Assembly: GCA_012064415.1 (NCBI GenBank) | Contig: SSNU01000208.1 | Location: 711,725 to 775,724 of the forward strand | From: Gyrodactylus bullatarudis | Lineage: Eukaryota; Platyhelminthes; Monogenea; Gyrodactylidea; Gyrodactylidae | Length of the DNA: 64,000 bases | Direction of reading: 5' to 3' | Shown: positions 11,939 through 24,415 of the stretch, piece after piece | Numbering within the stretch: position 1 is the stretch's first letter | Layout: each line of letters starts with the position of its first letter | Position numbers and translations under genes: made by a program | The notes under the pieces: generated by a model | The model's input: only the letters and a program-made list of their open reading frames with translations | Databases searched by the model: none | What the model was told of the DNA's origin: nothing

Positions 11939-13639
11939 ATGTTGGCAAAAAGGTGTGTCCTAATTCATCCTCAACAAATTCGTCATCTCTCTTCAATATC
12001 TCATACTTTGGATGTGAAAAATGAAATACTTGAAAAAAGAGATAACTCACTCCTGGGTGGTGGTAAGAGGCGAATCATTGCCCAGCATAGCAAAGGCAAG
12101 CTAACTGCCCGGGAGAGGATTAAAGTACTAGCAGACCATAATAGTTTTATTGAATATGACCGATTTATGGAGCACGACTGCGTAGATTTTGGAATGGAAA
12201 AGGAGAAATGTGCCGGCGATAGTGTTGTCACGGGACGCATCAAAATAGCTGGTCGGGAATGCTTTGTTTTTAGTCAAGATTTCACCGTGTTCGGTGGCAG
12301 TTTGAGTGCAGTACACGCAAAGAAAATATGCAAAGTTATGGATCAAGCAATGCTAGTCGGAGCGCCAGTTATTGGATTGAATGACTCAGGCGGGGCTAGA
12401 ATTCAAGAGGGGGTCGCATCGTTAGCTGGCTATGCTGAGATATTCCAGCGTAATGTTCTGGCCTCAGGGGTCATCCCACAGATATCTGTTATCATGGGAC
12501 CATGTGCTGGAGGGGCTGTTTACTCTCCAGCCTTGACTGATTTTACGTTTATGGTCAAAAGTAGTTCCTTCATGTTCATCACTGGACCTGATGTTGTCAA
12601 GTCTGTCACTAACGAGAGTGTCACACAAGAGGAATTGGGCGGCTCAAAGACCCATACAACAATCTCTGGTTGTGCTCATGGAGCATTCAACAATGATATC
12701 GAAACTCTGAGCATGATAAGGGATTTCCTTCTCTATCTGCCCAGTTCGAATAGGCACAAATCCCCTATCTACAAGTGTACAGACCCTGTTGATAGACTTG
12801 TACCGTCATTGAACACAGTGGTACCCTTGGAGCCGAATCAAGCGTATGATATGAAAAATGTTATTAACGAAATCGTTGATGATTCAGAGTTCTTTGAACT
12901 AATGCCAATGTACGCAAAAAACATTCTTACAGGTTTCGCGAGGATCAACGGCAGCACTGTAGGTATTGTGGCTAACCAGCCAAAAGTAGCAGCCGGCTGT
13001 CTGGACATAAATGCATCAGTGAAGGGGGCACGTTTTGTCCGATTCTGTGATGCATTCAATATTCCTTTAATCACATTTGTCGATGTTCCTGGCTTCTTGC
13101 CAGGCACTTCACAAGAGATGAATGGAATTATTAGACATGGTGCAAAACTCTTGTATGCCTATGCTGAGGCAACAGTTCCAAAGATTACCGTCATCACAAG
13201 GAAAGCTTATGGTGGAGCTTATGATGTTATGAGCTCTAAACACCTGAGGGGAGACATCAACTATGCTTGGCCAACAGCAGAGGTACGTCTTGATTATTTC
13301 GCTAGAGAAAACTGTACTTGATCGATTTGACCCTTTTGATTAAGTTCATTACACACAGTTTATTCTACAAACAGTAATAGATCGATAAAATCTATATTTT
13401 AGGTTGCTGTAATGGGTGCCAAGGGAGCAGTTAACATAATCTTTAGAGATAACAAAGAAGATCACGAAAAGGAGTATGTCAAATCTTTCTCGAATCCGTT
13501 CCCTGTCTCCTCGAGGGGCTATGTTGATGATATACTCGAGCCAGAAGAGACCAGAAAGAGAATTTGCAAAGATCTTGAGATGTTGTCCAATAAGATACTA
13601 GTCAACCCATGGAAGAAGCACTCAAATTTACCTCTGTAG
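11939..13639 (+). CDS. PCCB: Propionyl-CoA carboxylase beta subunit, mitochondrial
   Basis: Carboxyltransferase subunit of biotin-dependent propionyl-CoA carboxylase, which makes methylmalonyl-CoA in the mitochondrial matrix during odd-chain fatty-acid and branched amino-acid breakdown. Two exons (11939-13282 and 13403-13639, 120-bp intron) give 526 residues, close to the usual 539. Diagnostic blocks are [35 protein letters not shown], the oxyanion-hole region [49 protein letters not shown], the second-domain block [35 protein letters not shown] and the terminal [11 protein letters not shown]. The N-terminus ([20 protein letters not shown]) is basic and hydroxylated like a mitochondrial presequence. 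[10 protein letters not shown] followed by [13 protein letters not shown] after the intron supports PCCB rather than MCCC2. Confidence 0.96.
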
Positions 13640-13867
13640 ATAACTATACTTAAAACGATAAATGGACACACATAATTAAAAAAAAGAAGAGTTTTATTTA
13701 TAAATTTGGCATAGGAAATCTTTCTATGTTATTGAGCTCTGATTCTGGGGATTATATCTGGACGTCTGCAAGTCTGTTATGAGAAATGGGTCCATGTGTG
13801 TGCTCATGTGTGGGTCTTCTCCTGATCTAAAAGGGTTTGTGATTTGGCGAAGATTCTAGGTTATATT

Positions 13868-16800
13868 TTACACCCATGATGTCCAACCTTCATACATTTG
13901 AGAGAGAATCTTTGGATCTGTAGCCTCCTTGACGAGCTCTTCTGCTGTGTTTTCGTTCTTTTCTAGTTTTGTGGAAATTCCACTGAGAATTGAATTCAGC
14001 TCTTCTATTTGGCGATAATCGGTACTTTCAGTGTAGCATAGCGGAATCTATAGTTTTGAGTAAAAAAAATGTGAAAGAAGCTAGAAACAAAATATTGACC
14101 AATGAAATCATTGTTAATACACATGCTGACGTTGACCAATCAGAGAATTGTTAGAATTAGTTATCAAAAATTTAGTACTCTATAGTGCCAATTTGGTTCC
14201 TGTTATTTCCTAATTATATCAAACATTGTAAAGACTTTATAAAATAACTCACAATGGGAATGTTTATTATTTCAGTAATCCGTTTGAGTGATTCGGCAAT
14301 TTTACTCTTGAGATTATCATTTAGAATTGAACCAGAATTGATGACAACCTGAACACCATTAACGATGGGTAACATAATCTCAATGATGTAGTGTTTTGTT
14401 ATAATCTCAGATATGCTGAGTGCATCATCGGATTCTGTGTCGCCAGTCGAGTGTAGCAGGATGTTTTCAATTCTCTGGACAATTGAATTATAGGTGGATG
14501 CAATGCCGTAATTTGCAAAATGAAAGCGTTGAGTCAAGTTACTCGATGTGAGATCGAATATTTTCTTGGAGTTTAGTCTTTCATAGACTGCTTTCAGGCA
14601 AGTTCCCAACTTTTTCACAATCCTATTGTCAGCTCTTTGATAGTGGGTCTTCTCAAGGATCTCTTCAAGACTGGAAGCTTTGCGTATAATCTCAACGATA
14701 TTGACAAGTTGTCTTTCTGGGGTATGACCAAATTCTTGATGGGTTTCCTCATGATAATAAAAGTGCTTCAACATTTCCTGGACACTGAGTAGCTTCTTGA
14801 GTTGAATTTGTTTCGAAATTAAATTGGCCTTGACTGATTCGTATCTGGCTTGGAACATGAACAAATTGTATTGAGAGAGAGCCAATTCAATATAGCTCAA
14901 AGACATGAAGCCGTTCTCAACAAAGAGGTCCGTCCCCCTGTAGGCATAGTCGTTGAGGAAGGTCTGAAACTCCATAAGCAAATATAAATGATTGTTTTGG
15001 GCGTATTTGAAAAAGTCCAACATTAAAACGAGAATGAACCGAGATATAAGGGCTGTGTTCTTCATGAACACTCCAATGAAACCGTCAAACATGTCCGATA
15101 CATTGACTGATATCCATGATGTCTCAGGGTCGACTTGTTTGAAATGCTCCACAGAAATCTTTTTGGTATCATAAAGATTCCTCTCACCTTCGATGAATAA
15201 CAGGACAGAGTTAATTACTGACAGAAGACCGTTACGGTAGATTTCAATGGACCAATCACAAATAGATTCAGGCCTGAGTATATCGTTCAGATCGCCAAGT
15301 TGAACTTTTGCCTGATACAAGGGCTCCAATAAAAGATTGAGGATTCCACAATTCTGGCGGAAGAATTCATTATTCAGGTTGAGTACTTTAACATTTTTAG
15401 AGAGACTGGAAGTGAGCCTTTTTGAGGCGGACTTGAAGGTGTCTCCGATTTTGGTGAAAATGTCGACAAATGAATCAGAAGCCTTAGTCATTGATCCAAT
15501 GTCGGAAATTTTGATCTGGTCCGGATTCAGGAAGGTAACAGAGTCCCTGAGAATGGCCAGAAATTCAATATTACCCTTTGTTGGCGTGCAAACGTCTAAT
15601 AGGACTGGAAGATGGTTATCAAAGATTTCTTCGCGTAAATTAAAGAGGGTCTCGATAATTTCAAATGTCACATTGCTCTGACGGAAGAAATCCCGAGACT
15701 CCACAGGCAATGTCAGCTGGAGAAACTTTTGCATGTAATAAATCTGAATAAGGTTGTTACGCGAATGAAGGCAGAGGTTTTGCTCATTTTCCATGGCGAA
15801 AATTTCGAATATTTTCACAATGAAATTCATTATAATCATATATAGATAGGTTTCAAGGTTTGTATTAATCTTCATTGAGAAGACCTCTTCATTGTCGAGA
15901 ATGAAATCCTCTGCAGATGCTGATAACTGGCGATAGTTGACGTCGATCAGTTGTATATCAGAGTTGATATAGTCACAAATGGTCTTTATCACTTGGAATA
16001 TGTTATCTGCAGTCTTTGGATCAAAGGTTTCAATGAGCGTTGTGTCTGTCTCCCTGTCTAGAGTGTTAAAAATATCCTTGAGGAAAAGATTGATTGAATT
16101 ATTTTCAAGGAATATCTGGTAATGTTGGCTAATGGGAATTGGATCATATAGAGTGATATTTTCAAGATATTCTCTTGCATAATTGGCCAGGACTCGAATA
16201 TGACTACGTTGGTAGAGGGAGTCGAGAATGGAGTTGTTTGTTTCATCTTTTTTGGAAAACTTTTCAAATGTGTAAATGAGTTTGGTTAGCTCAAGGTAGG
16301 GTGAAGTCTCGGATAATAGGTCAATGGCAAAAGGAATAAAGAACCTCTCATGGGCATCCGTCTGGTAGTTGGTCTGTGTGTAGAAATCCTCAAGGTATTT
16401 GCCGAACTAATAAAATTAAAGTAGAGGTGAAATCAGAGATAGAGAACAATAAAAATTTTTGGATTCTGACGAAAATCTTAATTCTGGATCAAGCTTCAGA
16501 ATTTATACTTTTCCATTAGTTTTTACAAGAGAATTTGGTATCAAAATATGTAAAATAAGATTTGGAACGGTAATAATTATCGGATTTTATCAAGAATATT
16601 ATATTTGAGTCTGAACTCGAATATTTTAAAATAAGATTATTACCAAAAATATTGCTTCAAAAAAAATTTTATAGTCTAAAGAGTTTTAAAATCTAAAATT
16701 CTGTTTTTTGTGGAAGTAAAAAGGGTAGTGTAGAATCTAACAATAATATTCTTGATGAGGTTCGACAATATTATCGTACAAATGACTTTTAATATCATCA

Positions 16801-19800
16801 GTCAGTTGTGAAAACGTTGAGAGCATTTAAATAAATAAGAAAGGATGCCGAGAAAATTTTGAGGAATAAGCGCTTTATTTCAGGCATACTCTTCAGCCTC
16901 TAACATGCCAAATATATAGTAAAAACGAAGAAAAAATATATAAGTAAATCTGATTGGCTCTCTTGTTGATCAGGGTTGGAGGGCATTTGCATTGTTTGTC
17001 GAGTTATCTCAATGTCATAATTGTTAGGCTTTTTAGAGGTGATTGACTATACCCACCCTATGTGTCCCACCCTATATTTGGCATGTAAGAGGCTGAAGAG
17101 TATGCCTGAAATAAAGCGCTTGTTCCTCAAAATTTTCTCGGCCTCCTTTCTTATTTATTTTTACATATGATGTTTTAATGAACCAGAATTTTTGTCCAAA
17201 TCCAAGTCTTAAATTTGTACTGCACTGTGGAAGCATGTAAGGGACAACTAACCTGATATGATTCAATGCATTGTAGGCCGTCTTGCTTTTGTTTCATATG
17301 GATGGGTTCATGCATAATTCGTTGGAGGATGATTTTGAGGGATTTGGAATTGTCCCAGTTAATATTGAGGCATTCCTTGAGGCGTTTGATGAAGGCGGTC
17401 AGGTTGCCGAATGGTGCCAATGTCCTCTCGATAACATTAGTTAGTCTAAAGGGTACATTCTCAGGGATGCTCATTTTCTTTCCCATTTCATAGGCAATGC
17501 TAAAGTCGATGTGGATCATTTCCCCTGTCATTAGATTAATGAGGACGTTGTCCAAATGACGATCCCCAAGGCCGACAATATAGCCAGATGTTGAGGTGCT
17601 GGCGGTGGAATGAGAAAATCTCTGGAATATCGACCACCAGTGTGCATTGGACTGGGCATTGGCCCAGAGTTCATTAATTAGGAGACGTTTGTTAGTACTC
17701 TCCTTGAGCTCTTCATGAATGGTGAGGAGTTGTTTCTTGGAGAGTTGTTGACGAAAGGTACGGAAATCGTTGTTAATATTTGTCATGTTAATCTTGCAGT
17801 TGTTCTCTGTCAAGTGTTTCTTGGCGAACATGAAGAAGATCTTGACAGAATTGAAATCTTTGGCCTGCTCCGGGTGATTCTTGGTAAGGTATTTGGCAAA
17901 CGACTTTCGATATATGGACAAAAGTGATGTGGCACCTTTTACTATACGAATGAGGGAGGAGAATCTGCCCATTCGGATAATGTTATAGGTTGTCATTGAG
18001 TAGAGGGGATTCAGTTTACTGTAGAAGAGGTTTGAGAAGTCAAAACTTCTCATGATGCTAACATCAATAATGGACTGATCAAAGCTCTTCAACAGATACG
18101 AGTAACAATGGCCGTTTTCACACTAAAAAAGTAATATAAATGAAGAAATAATGAGAAATAATTTTAGTCAATAAGCAAGAGAGTCTCAGGAATAGTAGAA
18201 TCAAATATCAGACATAGAGTTTTATGAAAATTGTAATGATATGTTCTATTCGAAGATGTATAAGGCAATTTGGTACCCAATCTTCGAATAGAACATATCA
18301 TTCCACTACTCTGTCTGATATTTCATTCTACTATATTCCTGTGTCAGTATATAATTAGATATAGAAGAAGGCTTACAGTGAAAGTGATCAGTTTTGGCTT
18401 TGTTTTTGATGAAATTACAGATATCTTCTTATGGGCTGATTGAAACTTTAATAGGGGATCTGAGTTATTGCCAGGTAGGTATAAATGGGTGAATTGATAA
18501 TTCTCCATGACGTGGGAATAATCACATAGGAAATTATCGACAGTTTTCTTCCTCATCAGGTCACTTTCGATCCAGGAGAGATTGTAAAAGTCTTTCTTGA
18601 ATCTCATCAACTTTTCAAAGATGGAACTTATTTCAAAGTTCTCAAGGTTCCCTTCGAATTGATTGTAAAACTCTTCTAGGTTATCCCTGAGACATAACTT
18701 TGTTCTGGTCCATTCAGTAAAGGTGACATCAAAGGTTGATGTTTGCGGCTTCTTTTGTATGATTTTGTCGAGAAATTCAATAGAGTTCAACAAGACTCTC
18801 TTGACATAAACCTTGATGTAATGATCAAAGTTTTCTTTCAACTCAGAATTGGACAGCTTCCCATTCGGACGAAAGAGTTTATTGTAATAATTAAAGTTGT
18901 TCTCCAAGTTGCTGAGAACCATTTCAAAATGTTTCATGATCAATTGTTCGTTGGTAATGTAGAGATATTTAAGTTCACGCAGGAATAGGTTTGTATCATA
19001 GACGATGCTCGATATTTGATTTATGTCCTGGGAGTTTTTTGTTGAGTTTAGGGTGAACTTTCGAAAGATCATCCTGGCTCGTTTGCTATAGTCCTTCATA
19101 CTGCATAAAGGATAGAGGATGTGGTTGACAAAGGTCTTGAGGAAAACGGCTCCTTCCCCTATCTTTGAGGACATTTGATAGGCGAGTATTTCGAGGAATT
19201 CCCCAATACGTATGGCACAATGGTCAGAATTGAGCCTGGCAAAGATCTCCGATAGGGTGTAGGCCCAAGAGGTGAAAGCATTCGTTGAGTCTATCTGGAA
19301 TATGCAATTAGATAGATGAATTGCTGTATGATTATTTGTCAAGAGGTCCAAGAGTTTTAGACAGGCTGTACGTGATTCGAGAGTGTTCTCATTTGGGCCA
19401 ATAAAGCTGAGATATTTGGTGAAGGAGTTTTCTGTATTCTTTGTAAACTTTGTTACCTTGGCATAAATCTCTTCGACAAGGTCTATTGACGTGGACAAGA
19501 GATATTCATGTAGCTGATCATAGCTCATTGTGTAAAAGACGCGTTGGTGGATAAAGTCGAACAAGTGGGCAGAGACTAGAGTCTGCTTTGAATCGGGCCG
19601 GGTGAAGTCGGTGAAAATCCGTTCGGTTAACTCATCATGGTTGATATTGAGGAAGTCGGACATTTTCTTCAATACTCTGGATTCCTCAAACATATTTTGA
19701 TCTATTTTGTTGAGTTCTCTTTCAAGTATGTTGAAGGACCATTGGCCATAAGTGTACCAGAAATTGGAAGATTTATTAATGCTGAATTTGAGGGATAACT

Positions 19801-22800
19801 TGAAGAAGCATTCAAAAATGTCTTCCTTTGTCAGGTTGACTGAGTTTTCATCGAAAGATGATTCATTAGAGAGAATAATCGGACGCTGGTTGAACCATGA
19901 ATTTTCCGACATTCTCACTAGACGCATCATGGCCTCTTCAGTCGAGAGACTCTGTTCTAAAATATTTTCATCCAACAAGATCAACGAGTTTAGATAACTT
20001 TCAATAGTTTTATTGATAAGGTCAGCATTCTCGGTTTTGTTGTGATCTTCCAGCTCGTTGGCAATGAATTTGGTCATAGTCCTTATTGCATCTGGAGGGG
20101 AAATGGCCAGTTTTATTTTCATCCTCAAGGGATCTTCATTTATTGAGTCTGGAGGGGTTTTAGATAAGAGTTGATCGAGGAATATTGGATTATTGGCCAA
20201 AGTATCCACAATCTGATGAAGGTATTCTTGTCTTGCTGACTCTGCTGTAACATGTGGAATTCTTCTCAACTTTTCGACAAGATTTGTACTCGAAGAGAGT
20301 TTTAACAAGTTTTGCTCAACAAAGTCTCTAGAAGAAAGGCCGAATGTGGGTAGGATGAGAATGGTCTGGGAATGGTCAGAGGAAAGGCCACACTGGAATT
20401 GATCGAATATCTGAGAGGGATACACCTCCAGGAGGGAATGAATGTAGGCATTAGATTTTTCTGACAAACATTTATGATAATGGCCTTGAAGATTCGACAT
20501 GATGTACTCCTTTCTCCATTGGTATAACAGGTAATTTTCCATATTTCTATTTGACTCACAGTTACAGTCGATAGTAACGGACTTGTTATCCCAATTCCAT
20601 TTGGATAGACTTTTGAGGCATTTAACTTTGGAAGAGTTGATCTTGGTCTCATTATCCGTGATCCTGTCATGATTACCAGAGTAAAGTTGAAGGAATACAT
20701 CGTATTTTGAAAGGTAGGCTTTGAGTTTATCTGAGACTTCTGAAGAGGTGGAAGCCTCATCTAACAATTGAATGGCCTTGTCAATATTTGTGCAGAGTAG
20801 TTCCTCTAGAATTGCCAGATATCGATAACCAGGTGAGAAGATGACAACTTCTTCAATGAAAGACTTCAGCTCATTGATGGCGCCAAACTGATAGAGACAA
20901 TCAGCCATGGTCATGATGAACTCATCTATTTCAAGGTAGGTTTTTAGCTCCTCGAAAAAGGGACGATTTGTCGTCATATTGAGGTCATAAAAAAGGTTAA
21001 TTCCGTTCCATAGAACAGTGGCGCAAGTAGATTTGAACTTTTGAACATTTGGCAACATTGAATTGACTAGAATGATGAGACGGCGAAATCTATTGAACCT
21101 TTCAATGATGGGTGAGACACTTTGGGTGAAGACTGTCTTGACCATCGAGACAGGTCGATTGACGTCCAGTGTGAAGGAATCGTCAAATTTGAAGATTGAC
21201 AACTCAAAATTCCTGACGCAGTAGTCAAACAGGCGAACTTGATGTATTTGATGGGATGGAGATAGGGAGAAGAAGGAGTTTTGTGCCAGCTGTGATGGAT
21301 TACTTGCAGCATTCGGTTGGTTAGCTGGAATCTGGGGGAGGAATAGGAATGAACGCATGGTTAGCTCTAATTGCACAAAAAATTTCATCAATGACCCAAT
21401 GGGTACAGTGAATTTGAAGTTGCTCAAGTAAATAAAAGTCATCCAGAATATTATCGTGTCCACGTTGCCCTGGCAAAAGTCAAAGTTGCCAAATTTCGAG
21501 TTATCCCTTGAAAAGGGTAAGATGAGGAAGAGATTACGCCGGATGAAATCACGGGGATTGGCGCTAAAGTTGAGGACTGCCTCCTTGTTGGCAAGAGTTG
21601 TACCGCGTAGGAATAAAAGAGATCCTGTCGTTATAGATGAGATGCCGGGAAAAGAGGAGAAGTTGGACAACCTTTCCAGACTATCAGGGTCATGAGATTT
21701 GAGGTGAATGCTGAGTGCTGTGGTCTTGTAGAGTTCATGCATGGAATAAAAGTAGTGTAGCTTATTGAGGGAATACTTTTGCTCTGATTTAACGTCGATA
21801 ATATCGAGGAATGCTGAGAACTTGAGGCCAATAGCTCGTAATTTGTCATCCGGAAAGTTGGTTAGAATCTTTTGGCACTTGAGAAGGGATGCTTGTAGTC
21901 TGTTTTGATGAATAATCTCCACTGGAATTGTATAGACAAAGTCAATAATCTTTTTAATGAGGGTGAAATCTGAATCGTAATAGTAGAGATTTGTGTTCAA
22001 GAGGTTGAAGAGTAATCCCGTCAAGGTGTCCACAATCTGGTAGAGTCTATTCTCCTTCATGTAATCCAGGATGAGGTTGTATTCCTGGAACGTGAAGAAC
22101 TTTTGCAAAAGGAACTCTTTCAAGTATAGATGACTCTGTTCATACTTGCAAGTGATTAGTATTAATCTGAGATGAACAATTCGTACTTCTTTTGGCGATT
22201 GAAGGAATAATTTGTTAAACATCATCTTTGGCAAGTTATTGACATTGATCACTCCGTCTTTGATAGCCTCGTAAAAGATTAACAATGCAGTGAATAATAC
22301 TATGTGGTTGTCATCTTTGAATTGTATTGTATTGTTTATCTTTATTTCCTTGATTCGTTTCATCAGAAGTGTACAAATAAGTTGCCTTATGGACAATAAT
22401 TTTGGATTTTTATACAATTTGTAACAGATTAGAGTAAAGTATTGAGCATCACTGGTATTGTGGTTAGTCTGATACCTGAGCAGGATACTTTCCAACAGTT
22501 CCTTTGTCAAGTTGAACAACTTTTCAGAGGTTTCCAGATATCCAATAATGATAGAGTTGAGGAATTCCTCACAAGTCTTTAATTCGAGGCAATAGGATGG
22601 AAGGGGTTTACCATGCAATGTTGATAACAGAGAATCGCCAATTTCTTCAATAACTGAGATATTTGAAGGATTCCTATTGGCTCTGATAACCTCAAAGAGG
22701 GTGGTGAATAGTTTGTTGATAACCTCTCTGGATATATTCATACGATGTGTGTAGGAACGAATTTTTTGTAAAATCTTCAAGATATTTGCATCATAGTTTA

Positions 22801-23770
22801 TTTCATGGCCTTGATTATAACGCTGACATGCAATCATCTGGGAGGAAATCAACGACAAGTCGATAAACATTTGAGTACTTTGGGAATCGGGTAGGAAATT
22901 TGTAACCAAATTATCAAACTGCTGTTGAAGATAACCGGAAAATTTTTGGTAAAAGGCCTCTGAGGTGAACGACCATCTGTTCATCTGTCCGGAGAGAATT
23001 TCAATTAACAAGTTCAAGTTAACACCTTCATTGAGGTTAGCTGAGCAACCGAGAATGTACTTGTAGAAAATATCCCATTTCTCTTTGAACAATTTGCCAA
23101 TTGTGAGATCACGATGTGGGTACAATTTGATTGCGAGGACATTTAGAATCTTCATGAGAGTCTGATGGGAATGTGTTACTCTCAATAGATTGGTAATGTT
23201 ATTCAGAAAATGAAAAAAGGTGACTTCATCTGTTACTTGGAACGTGCAGTCCTCTTGGGAAATGATTTCGAGGAAAAAGTTTAGAATCAAGGAGTCAATA
23301 TTATTCTTGCCGGAGATCAGGGACAAGGCAGCTAGGACCATTTTATCCGACAGATTAGTCTGATATTGTAAACGCGAGTAAATCTTTAAGTTGGCCAGAT
23401 AAATGTCATGTGGCAAGCTTTCTTCTTCCAGAATATTCTTGATCAGATCATGATATGGCTTAAAATTTGAACAGTGTACATTTTGATCAGACAATATCTT
23501 GAAAATCTCTTGACCAATGAAACCTCGCATTGATGTTTCCAGTGTTAGGGAAGCATAATTTTTGAATAGTTCTATGGATAGATTTGATAGGCTGACTCCT
23601 TTACTATCAGTCAGGGGTTGCAAATCATTAAAGATTTTCTGGCGTATTGTAGCCATACGATTTATATGGCTGGATTGAATTTCAGTCCGGTCAACGTCTG
23701 TAGAATTTGAAACTTCGGCTAAGAATTCCGTCGGGATAAAACCTTGACTTGAACATTTCTCGATTAATTT
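13868..23770 (-). CDS. SMG1: SMG1-type phosphatidylinositol-3-kinase-related protein kinase
   Basis: Kinase of nonsense-mediated mRNA decay (phosphorylates UPF1). Four exons in phase 0: 18377-23770 (a single 5.4-kb exon of helical HEAT/FAT sequence), 17253-18122 (kinase core), 14253-16406 and 13868-14047. The kinase core contains GLGDRHLDNVLINLMTGE with MIHIDF (catalytic and metal-binding loops) and PFRLTNVIERTLAPFG, closer to SMG1 than to ATM, ATR, mTOR, DNA-PK or TRRAP. About 700 residues separate the kinase from the terminal FATC motif (LSQMYEGWTSWV followed by stop), the hallmark SMG1 layout. Without upstream exons the protein would be about 2,830 residues counting from the ATG at 23656. 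The 23770 acceptor also joins in phase to an ankyrin exon (see next entry). Introns 16407-17252 and 18123-18376 each hold palindromic repeats. Confidence 0.92.
16861..16900 (-). ncRNA. Hammerhead-like motif, left arm of the SMG1-intron element
   Basis: On the minus strand: stem I GAGG, core CTGAAGA (position 7 is A, which the core tolerates), 8-nt linker GTATGCCT, GAA, stem III ATAAAGCGCTTAT, cleavage nucleotide T, stem I CCTC. Stem I (GAGG/CCTC) differs completely from the TCACA/TGTGA of related arms yet still pairs, which is covariation. Confidence 0.6.
17089..17128 (+). ncRNA. Hammerhead-like motif, right arm of the SMG1-intron element
   Basis: Same motif as the left arm in inverse orientation: GAGG, CTGAAGA, GTATGCCT, GAA, ATAAAGCGCTTGT, T, CCTC. 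The single arm difference (A to G in stem III) converts a U-A pair to a U-G wobble, so the pairing is kept. Confidence 0.6.
18187..18340. repeat. Long imperfect palindrome (MITE-like) in an SMG1 intron
   Basis: An inner perfect 21-bp inverted repeat (starts atgatatgttctattcgaag) has a ~24-nt loop. Outside it, a second arm pair (ggaatagtagaat and its complement attctactatattcc, plus atatcagaca/tgtctgatat) extends the fold over about 155 bp. It fills most of the 254-bp intron 18123-18376. No ORF; foldback MITE by structure. Confidence 0.75.
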
Positions 23771-23835
23771 CTGAAAATAAATTGTATAGATTCAGATGGA
23801 TTGAGTTGTTTATTATTGGAAAATATTAAACCTAC

Positions 23836-24289
23836 CTCTGGTATGAGAGATATATCTGCACCAAATTGCAAGAGATTACTAATTGTCATCTTCATGGAGC
23901 TTATCATGGCAAGCATTAACGGGGTCTCCCCCTTATTCGTCAGGCTGTTTACATCCATCCCACAATTCAAGAGTATTCCAACACAAATGCAATGGCCACA
24001 TTTCGCTGCAAAGTGGAGACTATTCCAGCCAAACTAAAAATGGATTAACTTTAGAAAATCAACATACCGAAGTAACAGCCTCAATATTACATTTGAGATC
24101 AATAATTTTATGGACAACTGAACGATTTCCAAAATAACTGGCATATATTATTGGTGTAACATCATCATGCTGTATTCCATCGAGCATGGTACTGAATTTT
24201 CGATTGATATCAAGATCTCTACCCAGGTTGAAGACTTTATTAGATTGGCCTTTTTTAATGGCAACAAGGAACTGGTCAAATACATCCAT
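23836..24289 (-). CDS. Ankyrin-repeat module, apparently the 5' exons of the SMG1 transcript
   Basis: Exons 24069/24068-24289 and 23836-24033 encode 140 residues starting MDVFDQFLVAIKKG, with ankyrin-repeat consensus in three units: DDVTPIIYASYFGNRSVVHK, GWNSLHFAAKCGHCICVGIL and GETPLMLAMISSMKMTISNL. They are separated by a 34-nt intron (24034-24067). Exon 2 ends at a good donor (gtaggttt), and the acceptor at 23771-23772 (ttttcag) opens directly into the frame that contains the SMG1 start region. The join is phase 0 and stop-free (DISLIPE then KLIEKCSSQGF). SMG1 orthologues I know of have no ankyrin repeats. Alternatives: a separate short ankyrin gene stopping 28 codons into the intron, with SMG1 starting at 23656, possibly by trans-splicing to the same acceptor. 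Confidence 0.7.
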
Positions 24290-24415
24290 AGTTTAACTCT
24301 GCTGTTGATTTATGACAATTTTTTCATAAAATCAATTAGTTGTAACAAAATATAGACAGATTTTCTTTTGTTTATAGGGATTTACATTGTGAAATTTTCA
24401 AATCAAATTAAAATA
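24290..24415. promoter_or_regulatory. 126-bp region between divergent ankyrin-SMG1 and XKR start codons
   Basis: A very short AT-rich spacer. A pyrimidine-rich tract ending tttatag at about 24370-24377 resembles a splice acceptor in front of the XKR ATG. It may mark a 5' UTR intron or a trans-splice site. Nothing else is recognised. Confidence 0.35.

Larger units (their letters stand above)
16829..17160. mobile_element. PLE-related foldback element with inverted hammerhead motifs, in an SMG1 intron
   Basis: Two ~90-bp inverted arms (about 16829-16920 and 17072-17160) flank ~150 bp of unique DNA. The arms contain a tatatttggcatgt block and a block near gcctgaaataaag, both shared with the PLE cassette at 40.6-41.7 kb in diverged form. 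The centre has a gattggctc segment also present there. No coding sequence remains. Each arm has a hammerhead-like core pointing outward. Confidence 0.8.

Noticed and set aside
12001..13107. Open frames on the minus strand across PCCB
   Set aside because: They are antisense shadows of a strongly conserved coding exon and show no family motifs.
13283..13402. PCCB exon 1 read-through tail as an alternative C-terminus
   Set aside because: The tail after AWPTAE is not conserved, and the intron has normal borders with the expected C-terminus in the next exon.
14992..21695. Plus-strand frames across SMG1 (for example near 15337, 18743, 21456)
   Set aside because: Antisense shadows; the minus-strand reading contains kinase and FATC signatures.
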